From Mesorhizobium xinjiangense (GTDB taxonomy: Bacteria; Pseudomonadota; Alphaproteobacteria; Rhizobiales; Rhizobiaceae), in contig NZ_WOAC01000007.1 in assembly GCF_009749525.1 (NCBI RefSeq), forward strand, positions 120,950 through 184,949: a DNA stretch of 64,000 nt. The letters run 5' to 3'. The translations under genes and the position numbers were made by a program. Below, piece after piece: positions 19,671 to 31,471 of the stretch. Under the pieces are notes generated by a model. That model worked only from the letters and a program-made list of their open reading frames with translations. It ran no database searches and was not told the DNA's origin. Every line of letters starts with the position of its first letter. Position 1 is the stretch's first letter.

Positions 19671-19775
19671 GGACACACCAATCTCACCCGCCCGTCCAAG
19701 CCTAGACAGGCGGAGTTGTTGATGCCCGCGGCAAGGATAACGTCTTCAGCAATATTAGCAACGGGTTGTCCTCGT

Positions 19776-19880
19776 TCATGACAAATGAGACGGGTTGGTC
19801 ATCCGGTCTCCGCAGATTTTGAGATATTCGAAGGGTGTCAGTCCGTTGAGAGCGCCGTAAGTTCCGTGGTGGTTGGATGA
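19776..19880 (-). pseudogene. 3' remnant of an IS3-type transposase (integrase core)
   Basis: Minus-strand reading gives NHHGTYGALNGLTPFEYLK, then ICGDRMTNPSHLS and a stop. This is the C-terminal end of IS3-family OrfB transposases (rve domain tail), in which the pattern HGALGGLTPFEY is common. Nothing else of the element is intact; upstream sequence has diverged to an unrelated gene remnant. Confidence 0.75.
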
Positions 19881-19914
19881 TCAGTCTCACGCCTTCACGC
19901 CAGCGTCGACAACG

Positions 19915-21015
19915 TCATGACCAACGACCACTAGCGGCCAGTACTGCCGCGAGGCCTTCTTGTAGATCCTTGACGAAATACTCGGGAACCTCCAGCGACG
20001 GGAAATGTCCCCCGGTTTCAAAGCGTCCCCCATTGGACGATCTGTCGGTACCGCTCCTGCGCTCAGGCACGCGGACACTTCTCGATGTCGCGGGGATATA
20101 TACTGATAGCCGGGGGGGACATCGACCCGAAGGCCGGGTCGAGCGCGTTAACACCGCCGTGGCTTTCGTAGTAGATGCGGGCCGACGATGCGCCGGTCCG
20201 CGTCAGCCAGTGCAATGTGACGTCGTCAAGAACGCGATCTCTGGAAATCGTCTCGAACGGGCTATCCTCGGTATCTGTCCACTCAGCGAACTTGTCGAGG
20301 ATCCAGACCAGAAGGCCGACCAGTGAGACGACGAGGGAGTAGCCGATGGTTTGCGGTTGGGTCGCCTGATGTTTCGCGTAGTCCGCGCAGGGGCCGCGCG
20401 GGGGCCGCCCCAGAAATCGCCGGTGTCCGCGGCCCATTTGCGCTCGTCCTCGGTCAGCCCGTCCGTTGTCAACCCTGGCGGTGCCTGTGCCAACGTTGTG
20501 TGGATACCGAGAACGTGAGCGGGGAACCTGCCGCAGAGGATCGTGGTGATCACACCGCCCGGGTCGCCGCCTTGGGCTAGGAACTGGCCATAGCCAAGCC
20601 GTCCCATCAGTTCCACCCACGCGGCCGCGATCTTTTTCGGTTCCCTAGCCGGTGGTGGCTGATTTGTCGCTGTAGCCAAAGCCTGGCAGCGACGGGACCA
20701 CGACGTGGAACGCCGACGCGTCTGGATCTTTCGTATCTGCCAGTTCATCTATGACATGGGTGAACTCGGCAACGCTGCCTGGCCAGCCGTGCGTCAGGAT
20801 CACAGTGTGGCATCGGCGCGGGCGGACGCGGTGCAGGAAGTGGATGCCCAGATCGTCAATAGTCGTGCGGAACTGGCCGATCCGGTTAAGGAGCGGCGCG
20901 ATAGACCGTCTCAGCTTCCGGCAGCCGCGCCGCGGCCAGCCGCGCGCAGATTGTCAAGGTCGGCGTCAATTGCGTGGGCTTCAAATGCTTGCACGTCGGT
21001 GGTTAGACGGTTCAT
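19915..21015 (-). pseudogene. Broken epoxide hydrolase (EphX-type alpha/beta hydrolase)
   Basis: Pieces of one epoxide hydrolase are spread over different frames. From the start at 21015 (GGGGGA upstream): MNRLTTDVQAFEAHAIDADL, then after a frame change ARLAAARLPEAETVYRA and a stop, LNRIGQFRTTIDDLGIHFLH, ILTHGWPGSVAEFTHVIDEL, LGYGQFLAQGGDPGG (nucleophile Asp), FAEWTDTEDSPFETISRD and the C-terminal GGHFPSLEVPEYFVKDL with the catalytic His. Most of the N-terminal epoxide-hydrolase domain is missing and several frameshifts separate the pieces. The gene cannot make a full enzyme. Confidence 0.85.
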
Positions 21016-21199
21016 GAGATCCCCCGCCGCAGTAAGCCGCCGTGGCAAAGCGCTTGAGTGTGGCAAAGCACTGGCGAATGATTTTCGCCCGCTCGATCCG
21101 TCCCTGGTTACGGATTCGGTAAATTGCTTCCTGATCAATGCCGGAAGCACGAAGCTGACGCGTGGAGACATTCTCGGAATTAGAAAAACTGTATGCCAT
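20981..21199 (-). CDS. Small RSP_7527-like protein
   Basis: 72-aa protein starting MAYSFSNSENVSTRQL and continuing GIDQEAIYRIRNQGRIERAK, the pattern of the small alphaproteobacterial RSP_7527 family (unknown function). GGAGG lies 10 nt before ATG 21199; ATG 21229 is an alternative. Its last 35 nt overlap the start of the broken epoxide hydrolase, so the pair was an operon, divergent from the LysR gene. Confidence 0.72.
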   Translation of the reverse strand: MAYSFSNSENVSTRQLRASGIDQEAIYRIRNQGRIERAKIIRQCFATLKRFATAAYCGGGSHEPSNHRRASI

Positions 21200-21295
21200 C
21201 TTGGCCTTGCCTCCATCTACATGACCCATAAAATCTAACAATTCAAGATGTTTTTGGCTTGTCAGAAAAGCTGCGCTATTGTTAGTTTTTCTATC

Positions 21296-22189
21296 ATGAT
21301 AAAACGGAACGATATCGCTTGGTTGCCGCTGAATTCCCTTCGTGCTTTCGCGGCGGTCCATGAATCCGGCTCTGTCGGTGCCGCTGCGGATGCGCTCAAG
21401 GTGACGCATGGCGCAGTCAGTCAGCATCTACGAGGCTTGGAAGACCGCTTGCAGCGCAAATTGTTTACCCGCTCCGGCAATCGTCTGGTCATGTTGCCGG
21501 AAGCCGCGGACCTGGCCGACAATCTGCTCCGGAATTTCAGGGCGATTGCCGGTGATATCGAGCAATTTCGACGTGACGAAAATATCCTCAACATCACCAT
21601 GACGCCGCATTTCGCCCAACATTGGCTGCTGCCGCGCCTTGGTGCGTTTCTGCAGCGTCACCCGGAAATCGATCTGCGCATCAATGCCGATGCGACAGTG
21701 CATGATCTTGCACAAGGTGATTTCGATGCCGCTGTCCGGCATGGTGACGGCAACTGGCCGGGGGTGAACTGCGAAAGGCTTCTTGAAGGCAGGGACGTCG
21801 TCGTGGCGGCGCCTTCGCTTCTGGAGTCCGTTTCCATTCAAACACCTCAGGATCTGACCAAGCTGCCATGGATTCTGGATGAGGACCGGGACATCGAAAT
21901 GTCCAATTGGTTCGATGATCACGGCGTCGCCCATCAAGCTCATACACGGATTGCCCGGCTGCCGAGCGCGCTGACGCTTGTCGCGGCACTCGACGGGCAT
22001 GGCGTGGCATGGCTGCCCCATGTTTATGCTACGCCTTATTTGACCAGTGAGCGCTTGGTGCAATTACTCAGCGACGACCGATGGCCGACACAGAATACAC
22101 GCCACTATTACCTGTGCTGGGCAGACAGCAAGAACCGCCCGGGTTTCAGGACGTTCCGGCAATGGATAAGGCGGCAAATTCCCAAATAG
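21296..22189 (+). CDS. LysR-family transcriptional regulator (GcvA-like)
   Basis: 297-aa regulator. N-terminal winged HTH (PLNSLRAFAAVHESGSVGAA, then LKVTHGAVSQHLRGLEDRL) and a substrate-binding domain with NITMTPHFAQHWLLPRLGAF, the GcvA/AmpR-like arrangement. ATG 21296 puts the HTH at the usual place; longer starts add non-homologous sequence. It diverges from the RSP_7527-like gene and the epoxide hydrolase remnant, so it probably once controlled them and its target is now degraded. Confidence 0.92.
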   Translation: MIKRNDIAWLPLNSLRAFAAVHESGSVGAAADALKVTHGAVSQHLRGLEDRLQRKLFTRSGNRLVMLPEAADLADNLLRNFRAIAGDIEQFRRDENILNITMTPHFAQHWLLPRLGAFLQRHPEIDLRINADATVHDLAQGDFDAAVRHGDGNWPGVNCERLLEGRDVVVAAPSLLESVSIQTPQDLTKLPWILDEDRDIEMSNWFDDHGVAHQAHTRIARLPSALTLVAALDGHGVAWLPHVYATPYLTSERLVQLLSDDRWPTQNTRHYYLCWADSKNRPGFRTFRQWIRRQIPK

Positions 22190-22368
22190 CCGAGGAGCGA
22201 GGCCAGCTTCAGAGCAGCGCCCGAACGAACATTTGCTTCAAGACCAAGGACGCATCGCTGAACTCATTATGACAGGTTGCTGAACTTATCTGCGAAAAAC
22301 GTACAGAATTCCCCGCCGAAAATGCCAGCGCCCCCCTTGACCCCGTTGCTGTCGTCGCAATCCCGACC

Positions 22369-22605
22369 ATGCCCGTCAAGGCCAAGGCCGACAAGGAAAG
22401 CCGCACCCACCGCGTGACCGCGATGATCGAGAACGGCAACGTCCATCTTCCAAACATGGCTCACTGGAAGGACGACTTCCTCAACGAGGTCACAGCGTTT
22501 CCGGCAGCCAAATACGATGACCAGGTCGATTCCATGACCCAGGCCCTCAATTGGATGAAGGACGACAATCGAACCGGTCGGTTCTGGACCGGGAAGTTTG
22601 GCTAA
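22369..22605 (+). pseudogene. C-terminal remnant of a phage terminase large subunit
   Basis: The reading KAKADKESRTHRVTAMIENG, then NVHLPNMAHWKDDFLNEV and KYDDQVDSMTQALNWM is the conserved end of terminase large subunits (nuclease domain; the DDQVDS Asp pair is part of the metal site). Nothing upstream continues the protein, so only about 75 residues of a prophage or gene-transfer-agent-like gene survive. About 180 nt before and 200 nt after it hold nothing recognisable. Confidence 0.8.
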
Positions 22606-22806
22606 CGCAGAGCGCTACGGGCGGAAGTCGGTTGGACGGCGGGGCAGAAGCCTGGTGATCCTTGCAGGAAGGCGTAATCCGATTCTGGGAATTCGCAAGC
22701 CGCCGCGATTGGCAAACGGTCGCCGCGGCAATCTGTGCAGTAGGTGCTGGGTAGGCGGCACCAGAAGCCGGCGTTGAAGGGATACAGAATGCCCCTGGAT
22801 CCACAT

Positions 22807-23590
22807 CTAGATCAGATCTTCGATACGAATCGGCAGGTGACGAACTCTGGTCCCGGTTGCGTGATAGACCGCGTTGGCGATCGCAGGCGCCACGCCGACA
22901 AGAACGACCTCGCCCAGGCCCTTGACGCCGGACCGGTTGACCATCGGATCGGGCTCGTCGATGAATCCGACCTCGATGGACCCGATATCGGCGTTCACCG
23001 GCACCAGATACTCGGCGATGTCGGCATTGAGGATTCCGCCATAGCGCTCATCCACCTCGCCGGCCTCGCGCAGGGCGCCGCCGATGCCCCAGACCACGCC
23101 GCCGACGGCCTGGCTGCGCGCCGTGCGGGGGCTCAAGACGCGTCCGCAGTCGAACATGCTGACCACTCGTGGCACGCGGATGCGGCGCGTGGTCGGCTCG
23201 ACCCGGACTTCGACAAAGTGCGCTGCATAGCTGTAGGTAATGAAGTCGGGATAGACGGGGCCGGTCGGCGCGACATGGCCGGTGTCGATTTCCTCCAGGG
23301 CCTCTCTGCTCTGGCCGGGTGCGAATGTTGCTGCATTGACTGAGAGCTCGCGGCGATCGGCACGCGCGAGAATTTCTGCCGGAGAAGATCCTTCGGGCGC
23401 ATTGGTGCCGAGTGCATCGAGCGCCTCGCGCAGCGCTTCGCACGCCGCCTCGGCGGCGGGAATGGACGAGGCGGAGCCCCAGGAGCCGGCCGTCAGCATC
23501 TGCGGCACGCCGCGGGTATCGCCAAGGATGGCCGTCACGCTTTCCGGCGCCACGTTGAGGTGATGCGCGCACGCATCCTGGAGGTGGCGG
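22807..23590 (-). pseudogene. C-terminal fragment of a xanthine dehydrogenase-family molybdopterin subunit
   Basis: About 255 residues of the large subunit of an aldehyde/xanthine oxidoreductase: NVAPESVTAILGDTRGVPQM, GSWGSASSIPAAEAACEAL, YAAHFVEVRVEPTTRRIRV, SMFDCGRVLSPRTARSQAVG and GVKGLGEVVLVGVAPAIANA with the usual catalytic-Glu region (GLGEV). The N-terminal two thirds is missing; the homology stops where the TetR gene begins on the other strand (about 23560-23590), showing a rearrangement junction. The open frame continues through the TetR region but is only its antisense shadow. Confidence 0.85.
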
Positions 23591-24138
23591 AGGAGCACTT
23601 CCGCCGCATCGGCCACCATAAGACGTCGGTGGCCGACATCGCGTCCGAGATCGGCATGAGCCCGGCGAACGTCTACCGTTTCTTTCCCTCCAGGGGCGCA
23701 ATCAACGAGGCCATCTGCCGGCGGGTCGTGAATGAGGTCGCTGACATTGCCTTTGCGATCGCACGCACGAACGCGCCAGCCTCGGAGAGGCTCGATCGGC
23801 TCCTGACCGCCGTTCACCAGCACAACAGGACGAAACTGATCAACGAAAGGCGCATGCACGACATGATTGTCGCCGCCATGCAGGAGAACCGGGCGATCAT
23901 CAAGACACATCTCGAGCGGATGGTGACGATCTTCGAGGCGATCATCCGCGAGGGCAGCGAAGCGGGCGAGTTCCAGGTCGAGGATCCCGCGGAGGCGGCC
24001 CGTGCGGTCAAGGCCGCGTTCATGCCGTTCTTCCATCCGATTCTGATCGAGCACTGCATTCAACACGGCGAAGACACCGAAGCGGGCCTGCGCGAGCAGA
24101 TTCGCTTTATCCTGAAAGCGCTCGGCAAGTCGGACTGA
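23560..24138 (+). CDS. TetR/AcrR-family regulator, N-terminus possibly trimmed
   Basis: 192-aa repressor. HTH: ILEVAEEHFRRIGHHKTSVA, then DIASEIGMSPANVYRFFPSR. The effector domain is all-helical. The first possible starts (GTG 23560, ATG 23563) leave almost no residues before helix 1, and GAGG lies only 2-3 nt before the ATG, so the original start may have been lost at the junction with the molybdenum-enzyme fragment. It may still produce a protein. Confidence 0.82.
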   Translation: MMRARILEVAEEHFRRIGHHKTSVADIASEIGMSPANVYRFFPSRGAINEAICRRVVNEVADIAFAIARTNAPASERLDRLLTAVHQHNRTKLINERRMHDMIVAAMQENRAIIKTHLERMVTIFEAIIREGSEAGEFQVEDPAEAARAVKAAFMPFFHPILIEHCIQHGEDTEAGLREQIRFILKALGKSD

Positions 24139-24351
24139 GGCGTGCCATATGCAGGCACTGTGGTTCAGGAAAAGGGCGCGCGAACACAAGGTATGCGTCC
24201 ACGGCCAACCCATCTTCACCACCACCGCGCCAACGTTGAACGCAGAGCTGGCAGAACAGGGATATCCCCCTAGCGGCACAAGCCGTCGTTCATCTAAGAC
24301 AAGCTCGGGCGGCGGCCGTATTGTACGTCAACATGTTGCAGATGTTGGCTT

Positions 24352-24561
24352 TCAGAAAGGTGTCGGCGCGTCCTCCTGAATGACGCGCGCAACTTCGGCC
24401 GGCAGATACAGGGTTTCATTGGCCACGAAAATTGCCCCGGTCGGATCGAGTCCGCGCTTTCGCAACCAAGCGGCTGCTTTCCGCAACTCAGTAATAGGCG
24501 TCCTAGGCGACGACGTCAGAAACCCAACGATTTCCGGTGTGAGTGGTGGCTTCATTTCCAT
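24352..24561 (-). CDS. Small hypothetical protein (69 aa)
   Basis: Begins MEMKPPLTPEIVGFLTSSPR at ATG 24561 with GGAG 6-7 nt upstream; a TTG at 24576 is the alternative. Contains RKAAAWLRKRGLDPTGAIFV and VARVIQEDAPTPF. It looks like a short soluble helical protein with no family I can name. About 210 nt on one side and 225 nt on the other (to the tRNA) carry no recognisable gene. Confidence 0.45.
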   Translation of the reverse strand: MEMKPPLTPEIVGFLTSSPRTPITELRKAAAWLRKRGLDPTGAIFVANETLYLPAEVARVIQEDAPTPF

Positions 24562-24732
24562 GCTCGACTCCGTCAATTGATGATGACCCTATGGTGCCAT
24601 CGCAATAGCCAAATCGCGACCGACTTGTCGGTGCGTGTTGCATCCGTGTTGCATGGAATAAATTGCGACACGTGACAACCCCGGAAATGCGCGGAACCGA
24701 AATGCGGTACGTAGCGCACGCTGGCTACAATG

Positions 24733-24753
24733 TGGCTATAAATATTATAGCCA
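24733..24753. repeat. 8-bp palindrome downstream of tRNA-Ala
   Basis: TGGCTATA and TATAGCCA separated by 5 nt (AATAT), about 35 nt beyond the tRNA 3' end. No T-tract follows, so it is a weak candidate for a terminator; a protein site or integration-related repeat is possible. Confidence 0.5.
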
Positions 24754-24786
24754 GTTTCGATCTTCCGTCTAAGCTATTGATTTTAT

Positions 24787-24862
<76 letters not shown>

Positions 24863-25014
24863 ACACCCGGCCGGTTGGCCGGCGCCGTTTCCGGCGAAGA
24901 GGTCTGGCGCCGCGAATATCCGGCGCCCAGATGCACGCGGCTTCTATATCCAGCCGCGCGGAATATCAAGCCTGCCATCGCACCTTTTTTGCGCGCCCGG
25001 CAGCTCGCCGGCAC

Positions 25015-25395
25015 TCAACGCTCTTCCTCGTCGTCGTCGCCGACGCCGATGATGTCGGCCACGTCGTCGCTGCCTTCCTCGTCGCTTTCCAGGAAGGTGT
25101 TGTCGTCATCACCCAGATCGACATCGTCGTCATCGTCATCGTCGGCGTCGCTGCCGCCCTTCGCCTCTTCGTCGGCTTCCTCGAGCGAGACGATTTCCGC
25201 GCTTGCGCCCTCGCTGTCGATCTCGGTCGTCTCGACTTCTTCCTCTTCCACGATCGTCTCGGAACCGGCCTCGAAATAGGAACGCGGATAAGAAACGCCC
25301 GTATAGGGCGAAACGATCGGATCTTTGTTCAGATCGTAGAATTTGCGCCCTGTTTCGGGACAGACGCGCTTTGTGCCAAGTTCCTGTCTAGCCAC
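25015..25395 (-). CDS. TIGR02300 family acidic protein
   Basis: 126-aa protein with the defining N-terminus MARQELGTKRVCPETGRKFY, then DLNKDPIVSPYTGVSYPRS. The C-terminal half is extremely acidic (runs of Asp and Glu, ending DDDEEER). Function unknown; the family is alphaproteobacterial and usually sits beside aroA and a tRNA-Ala, as here. The 278-nt gap to aroA holds no gene. Confidence 0.93.
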   Translation of the reverse strand: MARQELGTKRVCPETGRKFYDLNKDPIVSPYTGVSYPRSYFEAGSETIVEEEEVETTEIDSEGASAEIVSLEEADEEAKGGSDADDDDDDDVDLGDDDNTFLESDEEGSDDVADIIGVGDDDEEER

Positions 25396-25658
25396 GACTT
25401 CGCCTCGTTGGATAGGGAATGGTACCCGGCCATCGGCGTGCGCCGGCAGCCGCCAAGTACAAGCATTCCGTCATGAAAAGTCCGGTCCCCATAAACACAA
25501 GTTGGGTCGATGTCAAAACCTAATCGCGGCACTACAATTGCGTCCGAACACCCGACCTTGCAAGTCCCGATTTGCAGGATGACCGGTGGCGAAAGCCATG
25601 TTAGGAAACGGCCGCCGCGCAGCGCGGCCTCGTGCACCCATTGCCCGGCTCCGGCTGA

Positions 25659-27014
<1,356 letters not shown>

Positions 27015-27052
27015 ATTACTGGCGGCTGAACATGAAATTCGGCTTTGTATTT

Positions 27053-27116
27053 ACCCTCACCCCTAACTCCTCCCCTCTCCTGAGCTTGTCGAAGGTGGAG
27101 GGATTGAGGGTGGGGA
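27053..27116. repeat. Intergenic palindromic repeat with CTGAGCTTGTCGAAGG core
   Basis: Imperfect hairpin between aroA and the SDR gene: pyrimidine-rich arm CCCTCACCCCTAACTCC and TCCCCTCTCC pair partly with GGTGGAGGGA and GAGGGTGGGG around the core TGAGCTTGTCGAAGG, a motif common in dispersed repeats of proteobacterial genomes. Confidence 0.6.
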
Positions 27117-27153
27117 TGCAATCGAAGAACCGAGCAGGAGCAGGGAGAGAACG

Positions 27154-27858
27154 ATGAGCACAGACAAGGTGGCCATGATCGTCGGCGGCGGCAGCGGCAT
27201 GGGTGCGGCAGCGGCGCGCAAGCTGGCAGAGGAAGGTTTCCTGGTCGCCGTCATGTCGTCTTCCGGCAAGGGCGAGGCGCTGGGCCGGGAGCTCGGCGGA
27301 CTGGGCTTTACCGGCTCCAACCTCTCCAATGACGACCTGAAGCGCTTTACCGAGCAGACGATGGAGCGCTTCGGCCGCGTCGACGCGCTGATCAACGGCG
27401 CCGGTCACGGGCCGAAGGGACCGGTGCTGGAGATTTCCGACGAGGACTGGCATCTGGGCATGGAATATTACCTGCTCAACGTGATCCGCGCCGCGCGCCT
27501 GGTGACGCCGATCATGCAGGCGCAAAAGTCGGGCTCGATCGTCAACATCTCCACCTATGCGCTGTTCGAACCGGAATCGACATTTCCCACTTCCGGCGTC
27601 TTCCGCGCCGGCCTTGCCGGCTTCACCAAGCTGTTCACGGACGAGTTCGCGCCCGACAATGTCCGCATGAACAATGTGCTGCCGGGCTTCATCGACTCCC
27701 TGCCCGAAAAGGAAGAGCGGCGCGCCCGCATCCCGATGGGCCGCTACGGCACGGCGGAAGAGGTGGCGGAGCTGATCGCCTTTCTCGCCTCGGAAAAATC
27801 AAGCTACATCACCGGCCAGAATATCCGCGTCGACGGCGGCATTACGCGGTCGGTGTGA
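27154..27858 (+). CDS. SDR-family oxidoreductase
   Basis: 234-aa short-chain dehydrogenase. Cofactor loop GGGSGMGAA (residues ~9-17), NGAGHGPKG, and a substrate region [20 protein letters not shown]. The usual catalytic YxxxK appears changed: after the Ser (SIVNIS) the expected Tyr-x-x-x-Lys region reads [12 protein letters not shown], with Phe instead of Tyr. The stop overlaps the cmk start (TGATG). Substrate unknown. Confidence 0.9.
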   Translation: MSTDKVAMIVGGGSGMGAAAARKLAEEGFLVAVMSSSGKGEALGRELGGLGFTGSNLSNDDLKRFTEQTMERFGRVDALINGAGHGPKGPVLEISDEDWHLGMEYYLLNVIRAARLVTPIMQAQKSGSIVNISTYALFEPESTFPTSGVFRAGLAGFTKLFTDEFAPDNVRMNNVLPGFIDSLPEKEERRARIPMGRYGTAEEVAELIAFLASEKSSYITGQNIRVDGGITRSV

Positions 27859-28508
27859 TGGCTGAACCGTTCGTCATCGCCATCGACGGGCCGGCCGGCG
27901 CCGGCAAGGGAACGCTGGCGCGCCGTCTGGCGGACCATTTCCACCTCAATCTGCTCGATACGGGCCTCTCCTACCGCGCCGTCGCGCACAGGATGCTGCA
28001 GGAGGACCTGCCGCTCGACGATCCGGCGGCCGCCGAGGGGACGGCGCGCAACCTCGATCTCGGCCGGCTCGACCGCGACGTTCTTTCAGCCCATGCGGTG
28101 GGCGAGGCCGCCTCGCAGGTCGCCGTCTATCCGGAGGTCCGCCGCATCCTGGTCGAAAAGCAGCGCGCCTTCGCCGCGACACCGCCCGGCGCCGTGCTCG
28201 ACGGCCGCGACATCGGCACCGTGGTGTGCCCGGATGCCGACGTGAAGCTCTTCGTCACAGCGAGCCCCGAGGTGCGCGCGCGACGCAGGCTGGCCGAGAT
28301 CGAGGCGCGCCACGGTACGGCCGATCTGGCGCAGGTGCTGGCCGATATCGAGCGCCGCGACACACGTGATATGGGGCGTGCCGATTCTCCACTCAGGCCG
28401 GCAGACGATGCCCACTTGCTCGACACGAGCGAAATGGATATAGAAACGGCGTTTCTGACTGCCAGGGCGATCGTCGAGGTAGCGCTGGAGGGCAGAGACG
28501 GGATCTAG
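27858..28508 (+). CDS. cmk: (d)CMP kinase
   Basis: 216-aa cytidylate kinase that phosphorylates CMP and dCMP. P-loop [33 protein letters not shown], and [20 protein letters not shown] are the family hallmarks. ATG 27858 overlaps the upstream SDR stop by one base (TGATG). Precedes rpsA, the usual cmk-rpsA order. Confidence 0.96.
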   Translation: MAEPFVIAIDGPAGAGKGTLARRLADHFHLNLLDTGLSYRAVAHRMLQEDLPLDDPAAAEGTARNLDLGRLDRDVLSAHAVGEAASQVAVYPEVRRILVEKQRAFAATPPGAVLDGRDIGTVVCPDADVKLFVTASPEVRARRRLAEIEARHGTADLAQVLADIERRDTRDMGRADSPLRPADDAHLLDTSEMDIETAFLTARAIVEVALEGRDGI

Positions 28509-28724
28509 GGAAAAGGCGGCGCTGATTTTCCGCGAATGCGGCGAACCGGGCGACCCGCCGTTTTTCTGTTTGATCCGCAAACACGGCCCGCCGGCATTCC
28601 CGATGCACCGGAATTGCCGCGAGATGCGGCGTTTGGCTCGATACGAGCCGGAATGCAAGGCAGGGTCAACGCAACGCGAACCCCCGGTGCCGCCCCAAAA
28701 AAACGGGGCTTTTCAGGAGCAAGA

Positions 28725-30431
<1,707 letters not shown>

Positions 30432-30466
30432 TCGTCCTCCCGGCAGCCGCTGCCGCAACCAAGATC

Positions 30467-30500
30467 AAGCCCCGCCGGAGCGATCCGGCGGGGCTTTTTT
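30467..30500 (+). terminator. Intrinsic terminator of rpsA
   Basis: Perfect 12-bp stem (AAGCCCCGCCGG with CCGGCGGGGCTT), 6-nt loop, followed by a run of T. Starts 35 nt after the rpsA stop. Confidence 0.95.
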
Positions 30501-30541
30501 CATTGAGCGCTGTTGATTTGCAAGGGAATGCGCGGTGGGCC

Positions 30542-30970
30542 TCACGCGAGGTCGGTTCGGGCGAAGTCGTTTCCCTTGTAGATAAGGCCCACACCGCGAG
30601 ATTTTGCGCAGGCATAGGCGAAGCAGTCGCCAAAATTGAGATCCGCTGGATGACCGACGACCTTGCCATATGTCATTGCCGCGTCGAGAGCCAAATCCCC
30701 GACCGTATCCGATATGCCGATTGCTTCGGCTCCGATCTCCATGACCAGTTCATCGACGAGCTCGCGCGCGGCGGCAATCAGTTCCGGCGCCGGCCTGGAA
30801 ATTCTGCCGCCGGCGGTTGCGGCCGCCCGCGCCACGGCCAGAGTGGCCTCAAATCGCACGAGGGGAGACACCAGACATGTATTCTGCACATCAGAGAGAC
30901 GCTTGGCGATTTCCTCCCAACCCGGCTCCTGATTGATCACCGCGACGAGGGCAGAGGCGTCCACGAACAT
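30542..30970 (-). CDS. vapC: PIN-domain toxin, VapC type
   Basis: 142-aa ribonuclease toxin. Acidic active-site residues: MFVDASALVAVINQEPGW (Asp4), VRFEATLAVARA, and ADLNFGDCFAYACAKSRGVG with the last conserved Asp. The ATG at 30970 overlaps the antitoxin stop by one base (TGATG). Expressed with the upstream antitoxin as a type II system. Confidence 0.93.
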   Translation of the reverse strand: MFVDASALVAVINQEPGWEEIAKRLSDVQNTCLVSPLVRFEATLAVARAAATAGGRISRPAPELIAAARELVDELVMEIGAEAIGISDTVGDLALDAAMTYGKVVGHPADLNFGDCFAYACAKSRGVGLIYKGNDFARTDLA

Positions 30971-31215
30971 CAGGTGTCGTCCCACATCTCGTCGCTATAG
31001 GCCTTCATATCGAACGCCGGATTGGGAAGACCGATCCTGGCTGCCTTTGCATGCAGCCGGGCCAGCCTGTCCCGCAAGGGGACGGCCGGGCGAACACGTT
31101 CCAGCTCATGGCGGAGCGCCTCTCTGACAGCCGTCGTCTTGCTGTCCGCCCTGGTAAGTCTCGCCAGCTCCTCGGCCATGGAAGTCACCTCGGTGTCGCG
31201 GATGAACAGCGGCAT
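30970..31215 (-). CDS. vapB: VapB-type antitoxin
   Basis: 81-aa antitoxin starting MPLFIRDTEVTSMAEELARL, the ribbon-helix-helix of the Rv0623/PSK-operon family, then TTAVREALRHELERVRP; the C-terminus (DMKAYSDEMWDDT) should bind the toxin. ATG 31215 has GGAG 8 nt upstream; the longer frame starting at 31248 lacks support. Confidence 0.92.
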   Translation of the reverse strand: MPLFIRDTEVTSMAEELARLTRADSKTTAVREALRHELERVRPAVPLRDRLARLHAKAARIGLPNPAFDMKAYSDEMWDDT

Positions 31216-31216
31216 C

Positions 31217-31262
31217 CTGATATCTCCATCCTGATTTCTGGATATCATATAGGTGATATCAG
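31217..31262. promoter_or_regulatory. Candidate vapBC operator
   Basis: Three copies of the palindrome GATATC (31219-31224, 31241-31246, 31255-31260) in 42 bp immediately before vapB; two are extended as GATATCAT and GATATCAG. Dense short palindromes at this place are typical of sites bound by the VapB or VapBC complex. Confidence 0.6.
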
Positions 31263-31471
31263 ATGGGTGTCAAAGCGAATGGCAATGCTTTTGCGGACGC
31301 CATACCAGCCGAACACGGTCGGCAAGCAAGAGCCGGGAGCAACGCGGTGGCGCCGGTCCGAAATGCTTCGGCCTCGAGCGCGACGTCGTTATGTTGACTC
31401 CTCGGCACGATATATCTCCTTGTTGAGCACGATCCTCTCCGATGCCGATGCCCAATGTTCAGGGCCATGCC

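Noticed and set aside
22807..24279. A single 490-codon minus-strand gene
   Set aside because: Only the C-terminal ~255 residues match a molybdenum hydroxylase; the rest is antisense of the TetR gene.
25015..25200. Repetitive GTC/CTC-rich tract suggesting a microsatellite
   Set aside because: It is the coding sequence of the Asp/Glu-rich tail of the TIGR02300 protein.
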